The notes under the pieces were generated by a model. That model ran no database searches. It was given only the letters and a program-made list of their open reading frames with translations, and was not told the origin of the DNA. From Saccharospirillum salsuginis (GTDB lineage Bacteria; Pseudomonadota; Gammaproteobacteria; Pseudomonadales; Natronospirillaceae), in contig NZ_BMXR01000006.1 in NCBI RefSeq assembly GCF_014651855.1, positions 307,515-371,514 on the forward strand: a stretch of DNA of 64,000 bases. Reading direction: 5' to 3'. Of this stretch, positions 47,339 through 58,057 are shown piece by piece. The stretch's first letter is position 1; each line of letters opens with the position of its first letter. The position numbers and the translations under genes were made by a program.

Positions 47339-48490
47339 TCAGCCCCCTTTGACTGAACCGGCCAGCATGCCGCGAACAAAGAAACGTTGCATGGAAATGA
47401 ACACGATCAGAGGCACGATGATGGTGATAAAGGCCCCGGCCGTCAGAATTTCCCAATTGTCGCCCCTCGAACCGAGCAATTCCACCAACTGCGCGGTCAT
47501 GACAGTTTTTCCTTCCCCTTTGCCGAGGAATACCAGAGCCACCAGCAGGTCGTTCCAGACCCAGAGGAACTGGAAGATGGCGAAGGAGGCCAGAGCGGGC
47601 ACGGACAACGGCAACACGATGGTTCGGAAGACATCGAAGTGACTGGCGCCGTCCATCCGGGCCGATTCCATGACTTCCTTGGGCAGCCCCGACATGTAGT
47701 TCCGCAACAGGTAGACTGCCAACGATAGGCCGAAGGCCGTATGCGCCAGCCAGATGCCGGGGTAGGACTTGGGCTCGATGCCAAAGGTATTGCCCAGGTT
47801 GGTGTACATGCGCAGTACCGGAATCAGGGAAATTTGCAGCGGCACAACCAACAGACCCACGATCAGAGCCAGAATCCACAAGCGCCCCGGGAATTTCATC
47901 CACGCCAGGGCATAGGCGGCGAAGGCGGCGATCAGGATTGGAATGAAGGTGGCCGGCAGGGTCACCGTCATGGTGTTGATGAAAGCCCGGCCGATGCCCT
48001 CGGCTTCCAGGACTTCGGCGTAGTTATCGAGCGTGAAGCGCGGCGGGACGGCAGCGGTGTAGAACACCCGTTCCCCCCGGCTGTGCTCGAAGGCTTCGCT
48101 GTTGGTCCAGCGCAGGGTCCCGTCTTCCTGCAGTGTCATTTCGCTGCCGTTGTCCAGTGTGACCGTCTCACCCGGTCCGTAGGCGCCGAGGTCGCGAGGG
48201 CTCAGACTCCAGGACTTGACGCGTTGCCCTTGCGATTGCTCGAAAATAGAATCTGTGATCACGAACTGGCCGTCCACGGATTCCTGCGCCTGGGCTTCAG
48301 GCGTCCGGTAGGCATCGGTCAGATCGGTACTCGACATCGACGTCCACCAACCGGATTCGGTCAATTGGTCTTTGTCGCGGACCGAACTGATCAGCAAGCC
48401 CAGGGTCGGCAGCGTCCAGAGCGCGACCAGGAGAAACACCGTAAAGTGTTTGCCGAAAACTGTCAGCGGTTGTTTTCTTGTTGAGCTCAT
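47339..48490 (-). CDS. aglG: Alpha-glucoside ABC transporter permease (AglG-like)
   Basis: 383 aa, MalG-type. After the first TM a long periplasmic segment (about residues 40-140) precedes the core five TMs, as in AglG. The coupling EAA loop reads EVMESARMDGASHFDVFRTI. It lies 11 bases after aglF with a good AAAGGA site. Confidence 0.9.
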   Translation of the reverse strand: MSSTRKQPLTVFGKHFTVFLLVALWTLPTLGLLISSVRDKDQLTESGWWTSMSSTDLTDAYRTPEAQAQESVDGQFVITDSIFEQSQGQRVKSWSLSPRDLGAYGPGETVTLDNGSEMTLQEDGTLRWTNSEAFEHSRGERVFYTAAVPPRFTLDNYAEVLEAEGIGRAFINTMTVTLPATFIPILIAAFAAYALAWMKFPGRLWILALIVGLLVVPLQISLIPVLRMYTNLGNTFGIEPKSYPGIWLAHTAFGLSLAVYLLRNYMSGLPKEVMESARMDGASHFDVFRTIVLPLSVPALASFAIFQFLWVWNDLLVALVFLGKGEGKTVMTAQLVELLGSRGDNWEILTAGAFITIIVPLIVFISMQRFFVRGMLAGSVKGG

Positions 48491-48501
48491 CGTCGGATCC
48501 T

Positions 48502-49509
48502 TTATTGTTCGTCTTTGCGAGCGCGACGGATGTTGTAGATCATGATCGGCGTCACCGCGAGCATGATCACGAACGCTACCGCGCTACCGCGACCGATGTG
48601 TCCGGCGCGGAACAATTGGTCGTACATCAGGTTCGCCAGGACGTTGGTATCCCACTGACCGTTGGTCATGGCAAAGACAATATCGAAGATCTTGAGCACG
48701 AGAATGGTGATGGTCGTCCACACGACGACGATGGTGCCAAAGATCTGGGGGATGACGATCTTGAAAAAGATGGTGAATTCGTTGGCGCCTTCCATGTGGG
48801 CCGCTTCCAGGGTGTCTTCCGGTACGCCGCGAATGGCCGCGCCGAGAATCACCATAGCGAAGCCGGTCTGAATCCAGACCAGGATGATCATCAACAGGAA
48901 GTTGTTCCAGAACGGGACCGTAATCCAGGGAACCGGATCCCCGCCCAGCGCCACGACGATGGCGTTCAGCAGACCGATTTGTTCGTCGCCGCCGGCGCGG
49001 AAATCGTAGACGAATTTCCAGATCACCGAAGCACCCACGAAAGAAATCGCCATTGGCAAAAAGACCAGTGAGCGCGCCACCTGACCCCACCATAATCGGT
49101 CGGTCATGTAAGCGATCAACAGACCGAACGCGGTGGACAGGGTCGGCACGAAGATCAACCACAGAATGTTGTTGCGAATGGCGACTAGGAAATTCTGGTC
49201 GTTGAACGCCCAGACGTAATTGCTGAAGCCGACGAAATTGCTGGCAGTACGGTCCAGCAAGGAATACCAGAAGGAGGCAAACACCGGATAGATCAGCCAG
49301 ACCGTCAGAATAAACAGGGCCGGCCCGACGAAGATCCAGGGGCGAATGCCTTCACGAAGATTGTCGCGCCGTTGTCGGGCCACATCGCCCGATAAGGAAT
49401 CGCTGGATAAAAACCGATCCAGCAGGTAGTTGCAGCCAATAAAGAACATGGCGCTGAGGCCAATGGCAAGCGCAATAGCGAACAGCCCCGTTAGAAGTTG
49501 CTGAGCCAC
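48502..49509 (-). CDS. aglF: Alpha-glucoside ABC transporter permease (AglF-like)
   Basis: 335 aa, MalF-type with about eight TMs. EAA loop EDTLEAAHMEGANEFTIFFK. GTG start preceded by AGGAGAC. It is separated from the binding-protein gene by a GC-rich hairpin. Confidence 0.9.
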   Translation of the reverse strand: MAQQLLTGLFAIALAIGLSAMFFIGCNYLLDRFLSSDSLSGDVARQRRDNLREGIRPWIFVGPALFILTVWLIYPVFASFWYSLLDRTASNFVGFSNYVWAFNDQNFLVAIRNNILWLIFVPTLSTAFGLLIAYMTDRLWWGQVARSLVFLPMAISFVGASVIWKFVYDFRAGGDEQIGLLNAIVVALGGDPVPWITVPFWNNFLLMIILVWIQTGFAMVILGAAIRGVPEDTLEAAHMEGANEFTIFFKIVIPQIFGTIVVVWTTITILVLKIFDIVFAMTNGQWDTNVLANLMYDQLFRAGHIGRGSAVAFVIMLAVTPIMIYNIRRARKDEQ

Positions 49510-49544
49510 AGTCGTCTCCTGACCAAACAGAATAATTGGGATAA

Positions 49545-49567
49545 CCCGCCCCGAGAAACGGGGCGGG
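49545..49567 (-). terminator. Hairpin between binding-protein and permease genes
   Basis: CCCGCCCCG, loop, CGGGGCGGG. Its position after the binding-protein gene suggests 3'-end stabilisation or partial termination, giving excess binding protein. Confidence 0.6.
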
Positions 49568-49590
49568 AGGCTCGATTAGACCGGGCTCGC

Positions 49591-50943
49591 TTAGAGGTTG
49601 TCCCAGGCCTGTTCGATGTCGGCTGCGACTTCTTCGGCGGAATCACCGCTGACAAAGTCGACCATGCCGGTCCAGAAGGCGCCGGCACCGATACCGCCCG
49701 GCATCAGGTCGGAACCGTCGAAGCGGAAGGTGTCGGCGTTTTGCAGGATTTCAGCCTGACGACGCAGAGTGTCGTTGGCGAACAGATCGTTGTTGACGCC
49801 GGTGTGCGGTGTCAGGAAGCCACCATTGGCCATCCAGATCTCGTGCGCCAGCGGCGTGGTCAGGTACTCCATCAGAGCACGGGCCGCTTCGCTTTCCTTC
49901 GGCATGGTGACAACCGTGCCGGCGCCCAGTACCGGGTTACCCAGGTCCTTGGACTCGAAAGCCGGGAAGTAGAAGAAGTCGGCGTCTTCACCGATCACGG
50001 TACCTTCCGGGAAGAAGGCCGGGATGAAGCTGGCCTGACGGTGCATGAAGCAGTCCGCCGGAACGCTGAACAGACCTTTCGGGCTGTCACGGAAATCCGT
50101 GCTGGCCACGGCCTGGGCGCCGCCCTGAACATAGTCGTCGTTCTTGGCGAACTGGCCGAAGGTTTCGATGGCCTCTACGACACGCGGGTCGTTGAACGGA
50201 ATCTCGTGGCTGACCCATTTGTCGTAAACGTCGGGCTCATGCAGACGCAGCATGATGTCTTCGACCCAGTCGGTGGCCGGCCAGCCGGTGGCGGCGCCGG
50301 AACCCAGACCGATACACCAGGGCGTTTCACCGTCGGCGACCATCTGCTCGGACAGGGCGATCAGCTCTTCCATGGTTTCCGGTACTTCATAGCCGTAATC
50401 GGCGAAGTTGTCCGGGGAGTACCAGACCAGACTCTTCAGGTCGACGCGGAAGAACACGCCATAGAAATCGTCATTGCCGGAGCCGTTCTCGTAGGTACCG
50501 AGATCGACCCAGGACTGACCGGCCGCGTAGGCGTCCATGACCTTGTTCTTGAGATCGCTGCTCAGGGGCTTCAGCAGGTCGCGGCTGGCCATGTCGGCGG
50601 CCAGACCCGGCTGCGGGAAGATCGCCAGGTTCGGCGGAGAGCCGGCTTGCAGGTCGATCACGATCTGCTGTTCGAAGCTGTCGGAACCGGAATACTGGAC
50701 ATCGGCACCGGTGGCTTCTTCGAAGTGGCTGACGATGCCTTCGAATATGGCGTTTTCAGGCGTCAGCCAGGGACCGGCAACGGTAACAACCTGACCGGAG
50801 AGATCCATGTCCTCGAAGGCGTCGAGGCTGGACCAGTCGTATTCACCCGACCCTTTGGACGGATTGATTTCGGCGTAGGCACCGGCTGCAAAGGCGGCCG
50901 ACATGGCGACGACAAGCGTTTTTTTCGTTAAGGATGTTGTCAT
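49591..50943 (-). CDS. aglE: Alpha-glucoside ABC transporter substrate-binding protein (AglE-like)
   Basis: 450 aa with a Sec signal peptide (cleavage about AYA-EI, residue 25). The body is a family-1 sugar-binding protein of the AglE subgroup (GQVVTVAGPWLTPENAIFEGIVSHFEEATG). It delivers alpha-glucosides such as sucrose, maltose or trehalose to AglFG. First gene of the aglEFGA-lacI operon, with two operator-like sites upstream. Confidence 0.92.
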   Translation of the reverse strand: MTTSLTKKTLVVAMSAAFAAGAYAEINPSKGSGEYDWSSLDAFEDMDLSGQVVTVAGPWLTPENAIFEGIVSHFEEATGADVQYSGSDSFEQQIVIDLQAGSPPNLAIFPQPGLAADMASRDLLKPLSSDLKNKVMDAYAAGQSWVDLGTYENGSGNDDFYGVFFRVDLKSLVWYSPDNFADYGYEVPETMEELIALSEQMVADGETPWCIGLGSGAATGWPATDWVEDIMLRLHEPDVYDKWVSHEIPFNDPRVVEAIETFGQFAKNDDYVQGGAQAVASTDFRDSPKGLFSVPADCFMHRQASFIPAFFPEGTVIGEDADFFYFPAFESKDLGNPVLGAGTVVTMPKESEAARALMEYLTTPLAHEIWMANGGFLTPHTGVNNDLFANDTLRRQAEILQNADTFRFDGSDLMPGGIGAGAFWTGMVDFVSGDSAEEVAADIEQAWDNL

Positions 50944-51045
50944 TGTTTTTGCCCTTTCGTGCTGTTTTTATGGTTTCCACTGTGTGACAGATCAGCACCC
51001 GATCCCTTCGGGCTCAGGCACTGGGCTCGAAAAGCACTGTTTAAG

Positions 51046-51059
51046 CTTAATCGTTTAAG
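51046..51059. promoter_or_regulatory. LacI-type operator upstream of aglE
   Basis: CTTAATCGTTTAAG, the exact reverse complement of the site at 52723. It is about 103 bases upstream of the aglE start. Confidence 0.7.
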
Positions 51060-51125
51060 AGGCTTTGTCATCCCGTTTCTTAGACTGTTTTATTATGAAC
51101 AGTGTCACAGACCTGAACAAAAGCT

Positions 51126-51139
51126 CTTAATCGTTTCAG
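51126..51139. promoter_or_regulatory. Second, imperfect operator upstream of aglE
   Basis: CTTAATCGTTTCAG differs from the 51046 site at one base. The centre-to-centre distance is 80 bp, compatible with looping by a tetrameric or paired repressor. Confidence 0.5.
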
Positions 51140-51182
51140 CCAAACCGTGCCGGTTCATGTTCAGCCTAGACGGGCCGTCTGA

Positions 51183-51202
51183 ACCCCGACTGAATGCGGG
51201 GT
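51183..51202 (-). terminator. Hairpin after sucrose phosphorylase gene
   Basis: ACCCCG...CGGGGT with an 8-base loop, 26 bases past the stop at 51228. Confidence 0.5.
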
Positions 51203-51227
51203 CCGGCCGTCCAGGCTCGAACGACGG

Positions 51228-52673
51228 TCAAAATTCAAACAGGGTGTCGTCGCCTTCGATGATCCGGGCCGACGGTCGGGCGAAGTCGACGCTCAGTTCG
51301 AGGCGTCGATCGTCCGATGTCCAGCTCAGCACCATGGCGTGATCGCTGGTCCGCTCCACACCGAATTCACCCTGGAAAGCCGGATGGCGATTGCGCAACC
51401 GGATCAGTTCGAACAAGCGCTGGACGACGGGCCGATCCAGGGCGGCGTCGATTTCCTCACGACTGTAGTAATGGCGGTTGATGTCCCGGCCGACACCGGT
51501 GCGGTTCAGCAGGTCGACATCGTTCTCGCCCGCCAACAGGCCGGTGTAGTAAACCTGGGGCACACCCGGAGCGAAAAACTGCAGGGCCCGGGCGATCAGG
51601 TATTCGTTGTCGCGCGCGCCCAGGGCGGAATAGTAGGTGCAGTTGACCTGGTACAGATCCAGGTTGGAAGCGGCGGCGCCGGTCGCCTGCCGGCTCTCGC
51701 CGTTCGAGCGTTCATGAATGGTTTCGACCAGCCGGTCGATGGATTGAGGCGCCAGCAGGCCCGGCTTGTCGCCGTCGGCGCCGACGTCCAGCACGCCGAT
51801 GCCATCGTGGGTATCCAAAACGGTGATGCAGTTGCGCGGGGCGATGGACAGCCAATGGGCCAATGGGCCGGCTTCGCCACTGAACAGGGCGTGCAGCACC
51901 AGCGGTGGCAGGGCGAAGTCGTAGACCCGCCCGACGCGGTTGGCGATCTCGATCTGGGTCTGGTAGTGGCTGTGGATCTCCACCAGGGTTTCGATGCCAC
52001 GCGTGTCTGCCTTATCCGACAGGCGATGAATGAAATCGTAGGTTTCCGGCAGCATGAAGCAGCGGGTGCCCGGGCGCTTGATGGCATAACCGGCGGCGTC
52101 GAGCCGGATCATCGAGACACCGGACGCTTCGAAACGGGCGAGTATGCTGTCCAGATAGGCTTCGCCGCGCGGTGTTTCGACGTCGATGTCCAGTTGCTGC
52201 GGTGTGAAGGTGGTCCAGAACAGGCGTTTTTCGCCGCCGACGGTGTAGGGCGTCCACGGTAAATTGGGTCGTGGGCGGTAGATGGCCGTGATGTCGGATT
52301 CGGTGGCACCGTCCGGGAAGACACGGCGGTAGGTGAGGAACAGGTCGTTCCAGTCGCTGTTCTCGCCGTTGGCCAACACGTCCTGAAATTGGGGCGACCG
52401 GCTGGAGACATGATTGACGATCAAGTCCGCCATCAGGTCGACGTCGTGGCCGAGCGTGCGCACATCGCCCCAGTCGCCGAGGCGCGGGTCCACCGTCAGG
52501 TGATCGTCCGGGTCGAAACCGGCGTCGGAACCGTCGATGGGTGTGTAGAAAGGCAGCAGGTGGGCACCGCCGAACAGGCCGTCGAGCGGGCCGGCCAGAA
52601 GCCGCTGCAGGTCGGACAGGGTACCGCCACCGAGGCGATCGACATAGGTGATGAGCTGAACCTGATTCTTCAT
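51228..52673 (-). CDS. Sucrose phosphorylase (GH13_18)
   Basis: 481 aa. It aligns by eye along its whole length with Bifidobacterium sucrose phosphorylase: KNQVQLITYVDRLGGGTL, DGADAGFDP-like DGSDAGFDPDDH, TPQQLDIDVETP, VLDTHDGIGVLD, ATGAAASNLDLYQ and GRDINRHYYS. Nucleophile Asp in IRLDAAGY (about 189), acid/base Glu in LVEIHSHY (about 229). It converts sucrose and phosphate to glucose-1-phosphate and fructose, saving ATP. ATG 52673 follows GAGG; the longer frame runs over the operator and is not coding. Confidence 0.94.
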   Translation of the reverse strand: MKNQVQLITYVDRLGGGTLSDLQRLLAGPLDGLFGGAHLLPFYTPIDGSDAGFDPDDHLTVDPRLGDWGDVRTLGHDVDLMADLIVNHVSSRSPQFQDVLANGENSDWNDLFLTYRRVFPDGATESDITAIYRPRPNLPWTPYTVGGEKRLFWTTFTPQQLDIDVETPRGEAYLDSILARFEASGVSMIRLDAAGYAIKRPGTRCFMLPETYDFIHRLSDKADTRGIETLVEIHSHYQTQIEIANRVGRVYDFALPPLVLHALFSGEAGPLAHWLSIAPRNCITVLDTHDGIGVLDVGADGDKPGLLAPQSIDRLVETIHERSNGESRQATGAAASNLDLYQVNCTYYSALGARDNEYLIARALQFFAPGVPQVYYTGLLAGENDVDLLNRTGVGRDINRHYYSREEIDAALDRPVVQRLFELIRLRNRHPAFQGEFGVERTSDHAMVLSWTSDDRRLELSVDFARPSARIIEGDDTLFEF

Positions 52674-52722
52674 GGCGGGACCTCGGACTGCGGGAGCGAT
52701 GACGGCGGCAAACGATAAGCAT

Positions 52723-52736
52723 CTTAAACGATTAAG
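52723..52736. promoter_or_regulatory. LacI-type operator upstream of sucrose phosphorylase
   Basis: CTTAAACGATTAAG, 50 bases before the start codon; identical (reverse complement) to the aglE site, tying both transcripts to one regulator. Confidence 0.75.
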
Positions 52737-52856
52737 TAAAGTCTTGAATCCGATGCCGGAATCGGTTATCGATGACCGCCAGGACAAAGTGAGCCCGGCC
52801 GTCTAAAGTGACTGGGGCAAGCGCTGTACAATCCTCCGTTAAAAAGAGGTGTCGAT

Positions 52857-54275
52857 ATGCTGCAGTGGTTTCTGCCCCGCCAAGAGGGCGATCTGGTCCG
52901 CGAAAAGGCCGTCGTGGTGTTCTGTTTCCTGGCCTTGCTGGTCGGGCTGTATTCCCTCGTGAAATGGCAGGCCTTCGATGTGGGCCGGCTCCAGGTCACC
53001 TCCGTTCTGCTGATTCTTTTCGTGAGCCCGGTTCCGTTTCTGGTGCGTCAGGGCGTTCCGGTGGTCTTCGGCAGTAACCTGGCCATTGCCGGCATGGCGA
53101 TTCACGCCCTCAACTCGGCCTATATGTTCGGCGGCATCGACTCCCAATACCTGTTGTGGATGGTCACCCTGATCGTGTTGGCCTATATGATGACCAACCC
53201 GCTGTGGGGATCGGTTTGGTCGGTGCTGATGCTGATCGTGGCCGGGGTCTTTATCCGCATGAAACTGACGGGATACGACTTTCCCGAACCGCCGTTGTCC
53301 GGCTCCGATCTCAGCCGGGACATCGTTGTCGGGTACCTGCTGCCGATGGTCATGATCTGGGTGGGCCAGTCCTATATGCAGCGCATTACGCTGAGTGCCG
53401 TGGCGGAGGCCCGAGAGGCCGAGGCTTCGGTTAGCAGCCAGAAGGAACGCCTAGAGCAGGCCGGCGAACGCATGAACCAGGTGATGACCCGGACCCGGGA
53501 TGTGGCCGGCAACTTGATAGACGCCACCCGGTCGCTGGGTTCGGTGCACACCGAAGTTGATCGCCACTCCGGTGAACTGGAACAGGTGTCCGAGCGTCAG
53601 AACGAATTCACTCAGGAGATGTCGGCCAGTCTGGCGAAGGTTCAGGAAGCCATGCGGGTCAGCGAGGAGGCCCTGGGTCGGGTCGGTCAGTCGCTGGATG
53701 CAACCCAGGACCAAAGCGACCAGACCCGCCGCCTGGCCGAACAGTTGGTCGAACTGATGAACGGCATCAAGACCGGCAACGACCGCATCGAGCAGGCCTC
53801 GCAAGCCATCATCGACATCGCCAGCCGCACCAACCTGCTGGCCCTGAACGCTTCCATCGAAGCGGCCCGCGCCGGTGAGCACGGCCGGGGCTTCGCCGTC
53901 GTCGCCGACGAAGTCCGGGCGCTGTCAATCAGCAGCGATCAGTCGGCGAACGAAATCCACACACTGTTGAGCCAGAGTACCGAGCAGATCGCACGCGGGC
54001 AGAGCCAGGCTGAGGACAGCCGCGAACGGATCCTGGCCGTCGCCGAACAGGTCGAGACGATGCGCACCGCGTTCAGTGAGCTGGAAAGCCAGGTCACGAA
54101 TGTGGCCGGCGAGATGCAATCCCTGACCGAAGGCGGCCAGGAACTGAGCGACATCAGCACAACCTCGCTGGAGAGCGTTCAACAGATGACCGAGCGGCTG
54201 AAGGCGTTGAGCGAGGTGGCGTCATCGCTGCAGGACTCGGCCGATGAATTGCGTCGGGCGACGGCGGAGGCATAG
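52857..54275 (+). CDS. Methyl-accepting chemotaxis protein with membrane-embedded N-terminus
   Basis: 472 aa. Residues 1-175 form about six TM helices with only short loops; there is no periplasmic ligand domain and I see no HAMP domain. A cytoplasmic coiled-coil signalling domain follows, with the conserved tip [29 protein letters not shown] (about residues 325-353). It may sense membrane or energy state. AAGAGG precedes the ATG. It stands alone beside the sucrose genes, without other chemotaxis genes. Confidence 0.92.
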   Translation: MLQWFLPRQEGDLVREKAVVVFCFLALLVGLYSLVKWQAFDVGRLQVTSVLLILFVSPVPFLVRQGVPVVFGSNLAIAGMAIHALNSAYMFGGIDSQYLLWMVTLIVLAYMMTNPLWGSVWSVLMLIVAGVFIRMKLTGYDFPEPPLSGSDLSRDIVVGYLLPMVMIWVGQSYMQRITLSAVAEAREAEASVSSQKERLEQAGERMNQVMTRTRDVAGNLIDATRSLGSVHTEVDRHSGELEQVSERQNEFTQEMSASLAKVQEAMRVSEEALGRVGQSLDATQDQSDQTRRLAEQLVELMNGIKTGNDRIEQASQAIIDIASRTNLLALNASIEAARAGEHGRGFAVVADEVRALSISSDQSANEIHTLLSQSTEQIARGQSQAEDSRERILAVAEQVETMRTAFSELESQVTNVAGEMQSLTEGGQELSDISTTSLESVQQMTERLKALSEVASSLQDSADELRRATAEA

Positions 54276-54292
54276 GAGGACTGGCCAGCGGC

Positions 54293-55297
54293 TCAGTCCA
54301 GATGATACCGCCGCAGTCGTTCGGCGTTGGCGGGCTTTTCCGCGACCAGGACGGCTCGAAGCGGCGCGGGGTGACCTTCGATGGTTCGCCCCGCATCCTC
54401 CGGATCCAGATAATCGCTGAACGACTGACCCGGTTTCCATTCCGTGGTGCGTTGCTCTTCCGGCCGGGTTTGTGTCACGTCGACGATCCGTACGTTGTCG
54501 AATCCGATCTTCTCCAGCCAGGTGACCAGCGCCTCGGGGCTCGGCAGAAACCAGACGTTGTTCATTCGCGCATAACGCCCTGGCGGCACCAGGGCTTCCT
54601 TGTCATTCCCCTCGATCACCAGCGTTTCCAGCACCAGTTCACCACCCGGGCGCAAGGCGGCTCGCAGTTCGGCGAGATGGTCCAGTGGCGAACGGCGATG
54701 GTAGAGCACACCCATCGAGAAAACGGTGTCGAAAGCTTCCAGGTCCGGCGCCATGGCTTCCATCGTCAGCGGCAGCACGGTGTGGGTCGGGTCCTGAATG
54801 TAGTGGTTGATGGCCAGATGCTGAACGACCGACAGCCAGGACGGGTCAATGCCGGCGACAAGGCGGGCGCCCGCCGCTTTCATGCGCCAGCCGTAGTATC
54901 CGTTGCCGCTGCCGACATCGAGCACGATGCGCTGGGTCAGGTTGCTGATGTGCGGGGCCACGCGGGCCCATTTCAAATCGCAACGCCATTCCGAATCGAT
55001 AAAGGTATCGAACACCTGGAAGGGGCCCTTGCGCCAGGGGATCAGTCCACGCAGGGCGTCGTTCAGTTGTTTGGATTGGTCGGGCGATAACGGCTGGTCC
55101 GATGAGACGGCCACTTGGTCCAGATCGACGTGCACGCCTTCGATAACGGGCAGTCGGTCGAGTTGTTTCAGAAAGCGTGGCAGGTTGCCGTCGTTCAGGG
55201 TGGCGAATAAATGGTCCAACTGCTCGGCCAGTGGCGCTTGCCAGTGGGCGAGAGCGGTATCGGTCAGGGTGTCGAGAAAGGGGCGATAGTTAATCAT
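54293..55297 (-). CDS. cmoB: tRNA U34 carboxymethyltransferase
   Basis: 334 aa. CmoB transfers a carboxymethyl group from carboxy-SAM to 5-hydroxyuridine-34 of tRNA. The Rossmann motif VLDVGSGNGYYGWRM and FDTVFSMGVLYHRRSPLDHL are characteristic, as is the FDTFIDSEWRCDLKWARV segment. The start overlaps the cmoA stop (ATGA). Confidence 0.95.
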   Translation of the reverse strand: MINYRPFLDTLTDTALAHWQAPLAEQLDHLFATLNDGNLPRFLKQLDRLPVIEGVHVDLDQVAVSSDQPLSPDQSKQLNDALRGLIPWRKGPFQVFDTFIDSEWRCDLKWARVAPHISNLTQRIVLDVGSGNGYYGWRMKAAGARLVAGIDPSWLSVVQHLAINHYIQDPTHTVLPLTMEAMAPDLEAFDTVFSMGVLYHRRSPLDHLAELRAALRPGGELVLETLVIEGNDKEALVPPGRYARMNNVWFLPSPEALVTWLEKIGFDNVRIVDVTQTRPEEQRTTEWKPGQSFSDYLDPEDAGRTIEGHPAPLRAVLVAEKPANAERLRRYHLD

Positions 55298-56025
55298 TTG
55301 ATGGCGAGAAAGGAGGCGAAGTTGAAGCTTTGAAACCATTGGGTGGCGGCGCTGAAGCCGACGGCTTTCATGCGGTTCAGGTGGTCGTCGGCGGTTTCCG
55401 GCAGCAGAACCCGTTCAATGGCCTGACGTTTCTGGCTGATTTCCAGGTCGCTGTAGCCGTTGGCGCGTTTGAAATCGTGGTGGTGCTGGGCGAGCAACTG
55501 CTCCTGCACCGGGTCGGCGAAGCGCAATTTTTCCGAGAGCACCAGTGCGCCGCCGGGCAGCATGCCGTCATAGATGCGCTGCAGCGTGGCCTGACGCTCT
55601 TCCACCGGTATGAACTGGAGCGTGAAGTTCAACACCACGAAAGATGCGCGCTCCAGTTGCAGTTCGGTGATGTCGGCGCAGACCGTCTTGACCGGCGTCG
55701 GCAAGTCCTCGCTTTCCAGAAAGTCCCGGCTGCGATCGAGCATGGCCTGGCTGTTGTCCACGGCAATCAGGGTCGCGCCCGGTGCATGAACGCGGTGGCG
55801 CATAGCCAGGGTGGCGGCGCCCAGGGAGCTGCCGAGGTCGTACAGGTGGCTGTCCGGCTGGGCGTATTGTTCGGCCAGGATGCCGATCATGCCGATGATG
55901 TGGCTGTAGCCCGGTACGGAACGCTTGATCATGTCCGGGAATACCCGGGCGACCTGGTCGTCGAAGCGGAAATCCTCGACCTGGCCGTGTTCGGTGGCGT
56001 AAATGCGGTCTTTTTCGTGGCTCAT
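55294..56025 (-). CDS. cmoA: Carboxy-S-adenosyl-L-methionine synthase
   Basis: 243 aa. It makes carboxy-SAM from SAM and prephenate for CmoB. Motifs: VARVFPDMIKRSVPGY, YDLGSSLGAATLAMR and FVVLNFTLQFIP. It forms the usual cmoAB operon. Confidence 0.96.
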   Translation of the reverse strand: MSHEKDRIYATEHGQVEDFRFDDQVARVFPDMIKRSVPGYSHIIGMIGILAEQYAQPDSHLYDLGSSLGAATLAMRHRVHAPGATLIAVDNSQAMLDRSRDFLESEDLPTPVKTVCADITELQLERASFVVLNFTLQFIPVEERQATLQRIYDGMLPGGALVLSEKLRFADPVQEQLLAQHHHDFKRANGYSDLEISQKRQAIERVLLPETADDHLNRMKAVGFSAATQWFQSFNFASFLAIK

Positions 56026-56271
56026 GTCGTTGGGTCGTCTGTTTGGCTGGCGCGAATGGTACCTGTTTTACCGCGGTTTTGCCGCCGCCGGTGCTCCCGC
56101 CCGATTATTTGATGGTCGGATACGGGGCGTTCTGGTCCCGTTCGTTCGACAGCGGTCCCCTGGAATGGGGTTTCGCAGGATCGCCGGTTAATCAGCGGCC
56201 ATGGTCGAAAAATAGCCGGCGATCGTTATAATGCCCGCTTTGTGACCCGATCCTCGGCCCGACCCTTCCTT

Positions 56272-56307
56272 CATGGGTCGCCGCACAAGACCGACAGGTG
56301 ACCCATG
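56272..56307 (+). promoter_or_regulatory. Stem-loop 1 in the prfC leader
   Basis: CATGGGTC (56272-56279) pairs with GACCCATG (56300-56307) across a 20-base loop. Confidence 0.45.
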
Positions 56308-56335
56308 TAGCCCGACTTTCCGATATCCGATTGAA

Positions 56336-56391
56336 TGCGCAGGTTCGTAACCGGCTCTGACTCGCCAGAGGCGACGTTGCGAACCTGCATG
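56336..56391 (+). promoter_or_regulatory. Branched stem-loop 2 in the prfC leader
   Basis: GCAGGTTCG (56339-56347) pairs with CGAACCTGC (56380-56388). Inside, CTCTG/CAGAG (or alternatively CTCGCC/GGCGA) can form a second helix. It ends about 50 bases before the start codon. This could be a cis-regulatory leader or a small RNA. Confidence 0.45.
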
Positions 56392-56438
56392 GGCTGAACA
56401 GTATTCGCATGCCATCAAGGCATCACAGGTTTTCATCG

Positions 56439-58025
<1,587 letters not shown>

Positions 58026-58057
58026 GATCCCGGTGGTGCCGGTTTAAAGGGGGTTTC

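Larger units (their letters stand above)
56026..56438. other. Divergent cmoA/prfC region with structured prfC leader
   Basis: A 413-bp stretch without a credible gene. It has a TATAAT at 56227-56232 (a good -10; the -35 is weak) and downstream inverted repeats listed separately. The part next to cmoA shows nothing further that I recognise. Confidence 0.5.

Noticed and set aside
49498..50931. A 477-aa open frame opposite aglE
   Set aside because: Shadow of the binding-protein gene's codon bias.
52808..52832. Sigma-28-like or sigma-70 promoter before the chemoreceptor gene
   Set aside because: TAAAGT is present but no GCCGATAA-type -10 follows at the right distance; GTGACT to TACAAT spacing is 13, too short.
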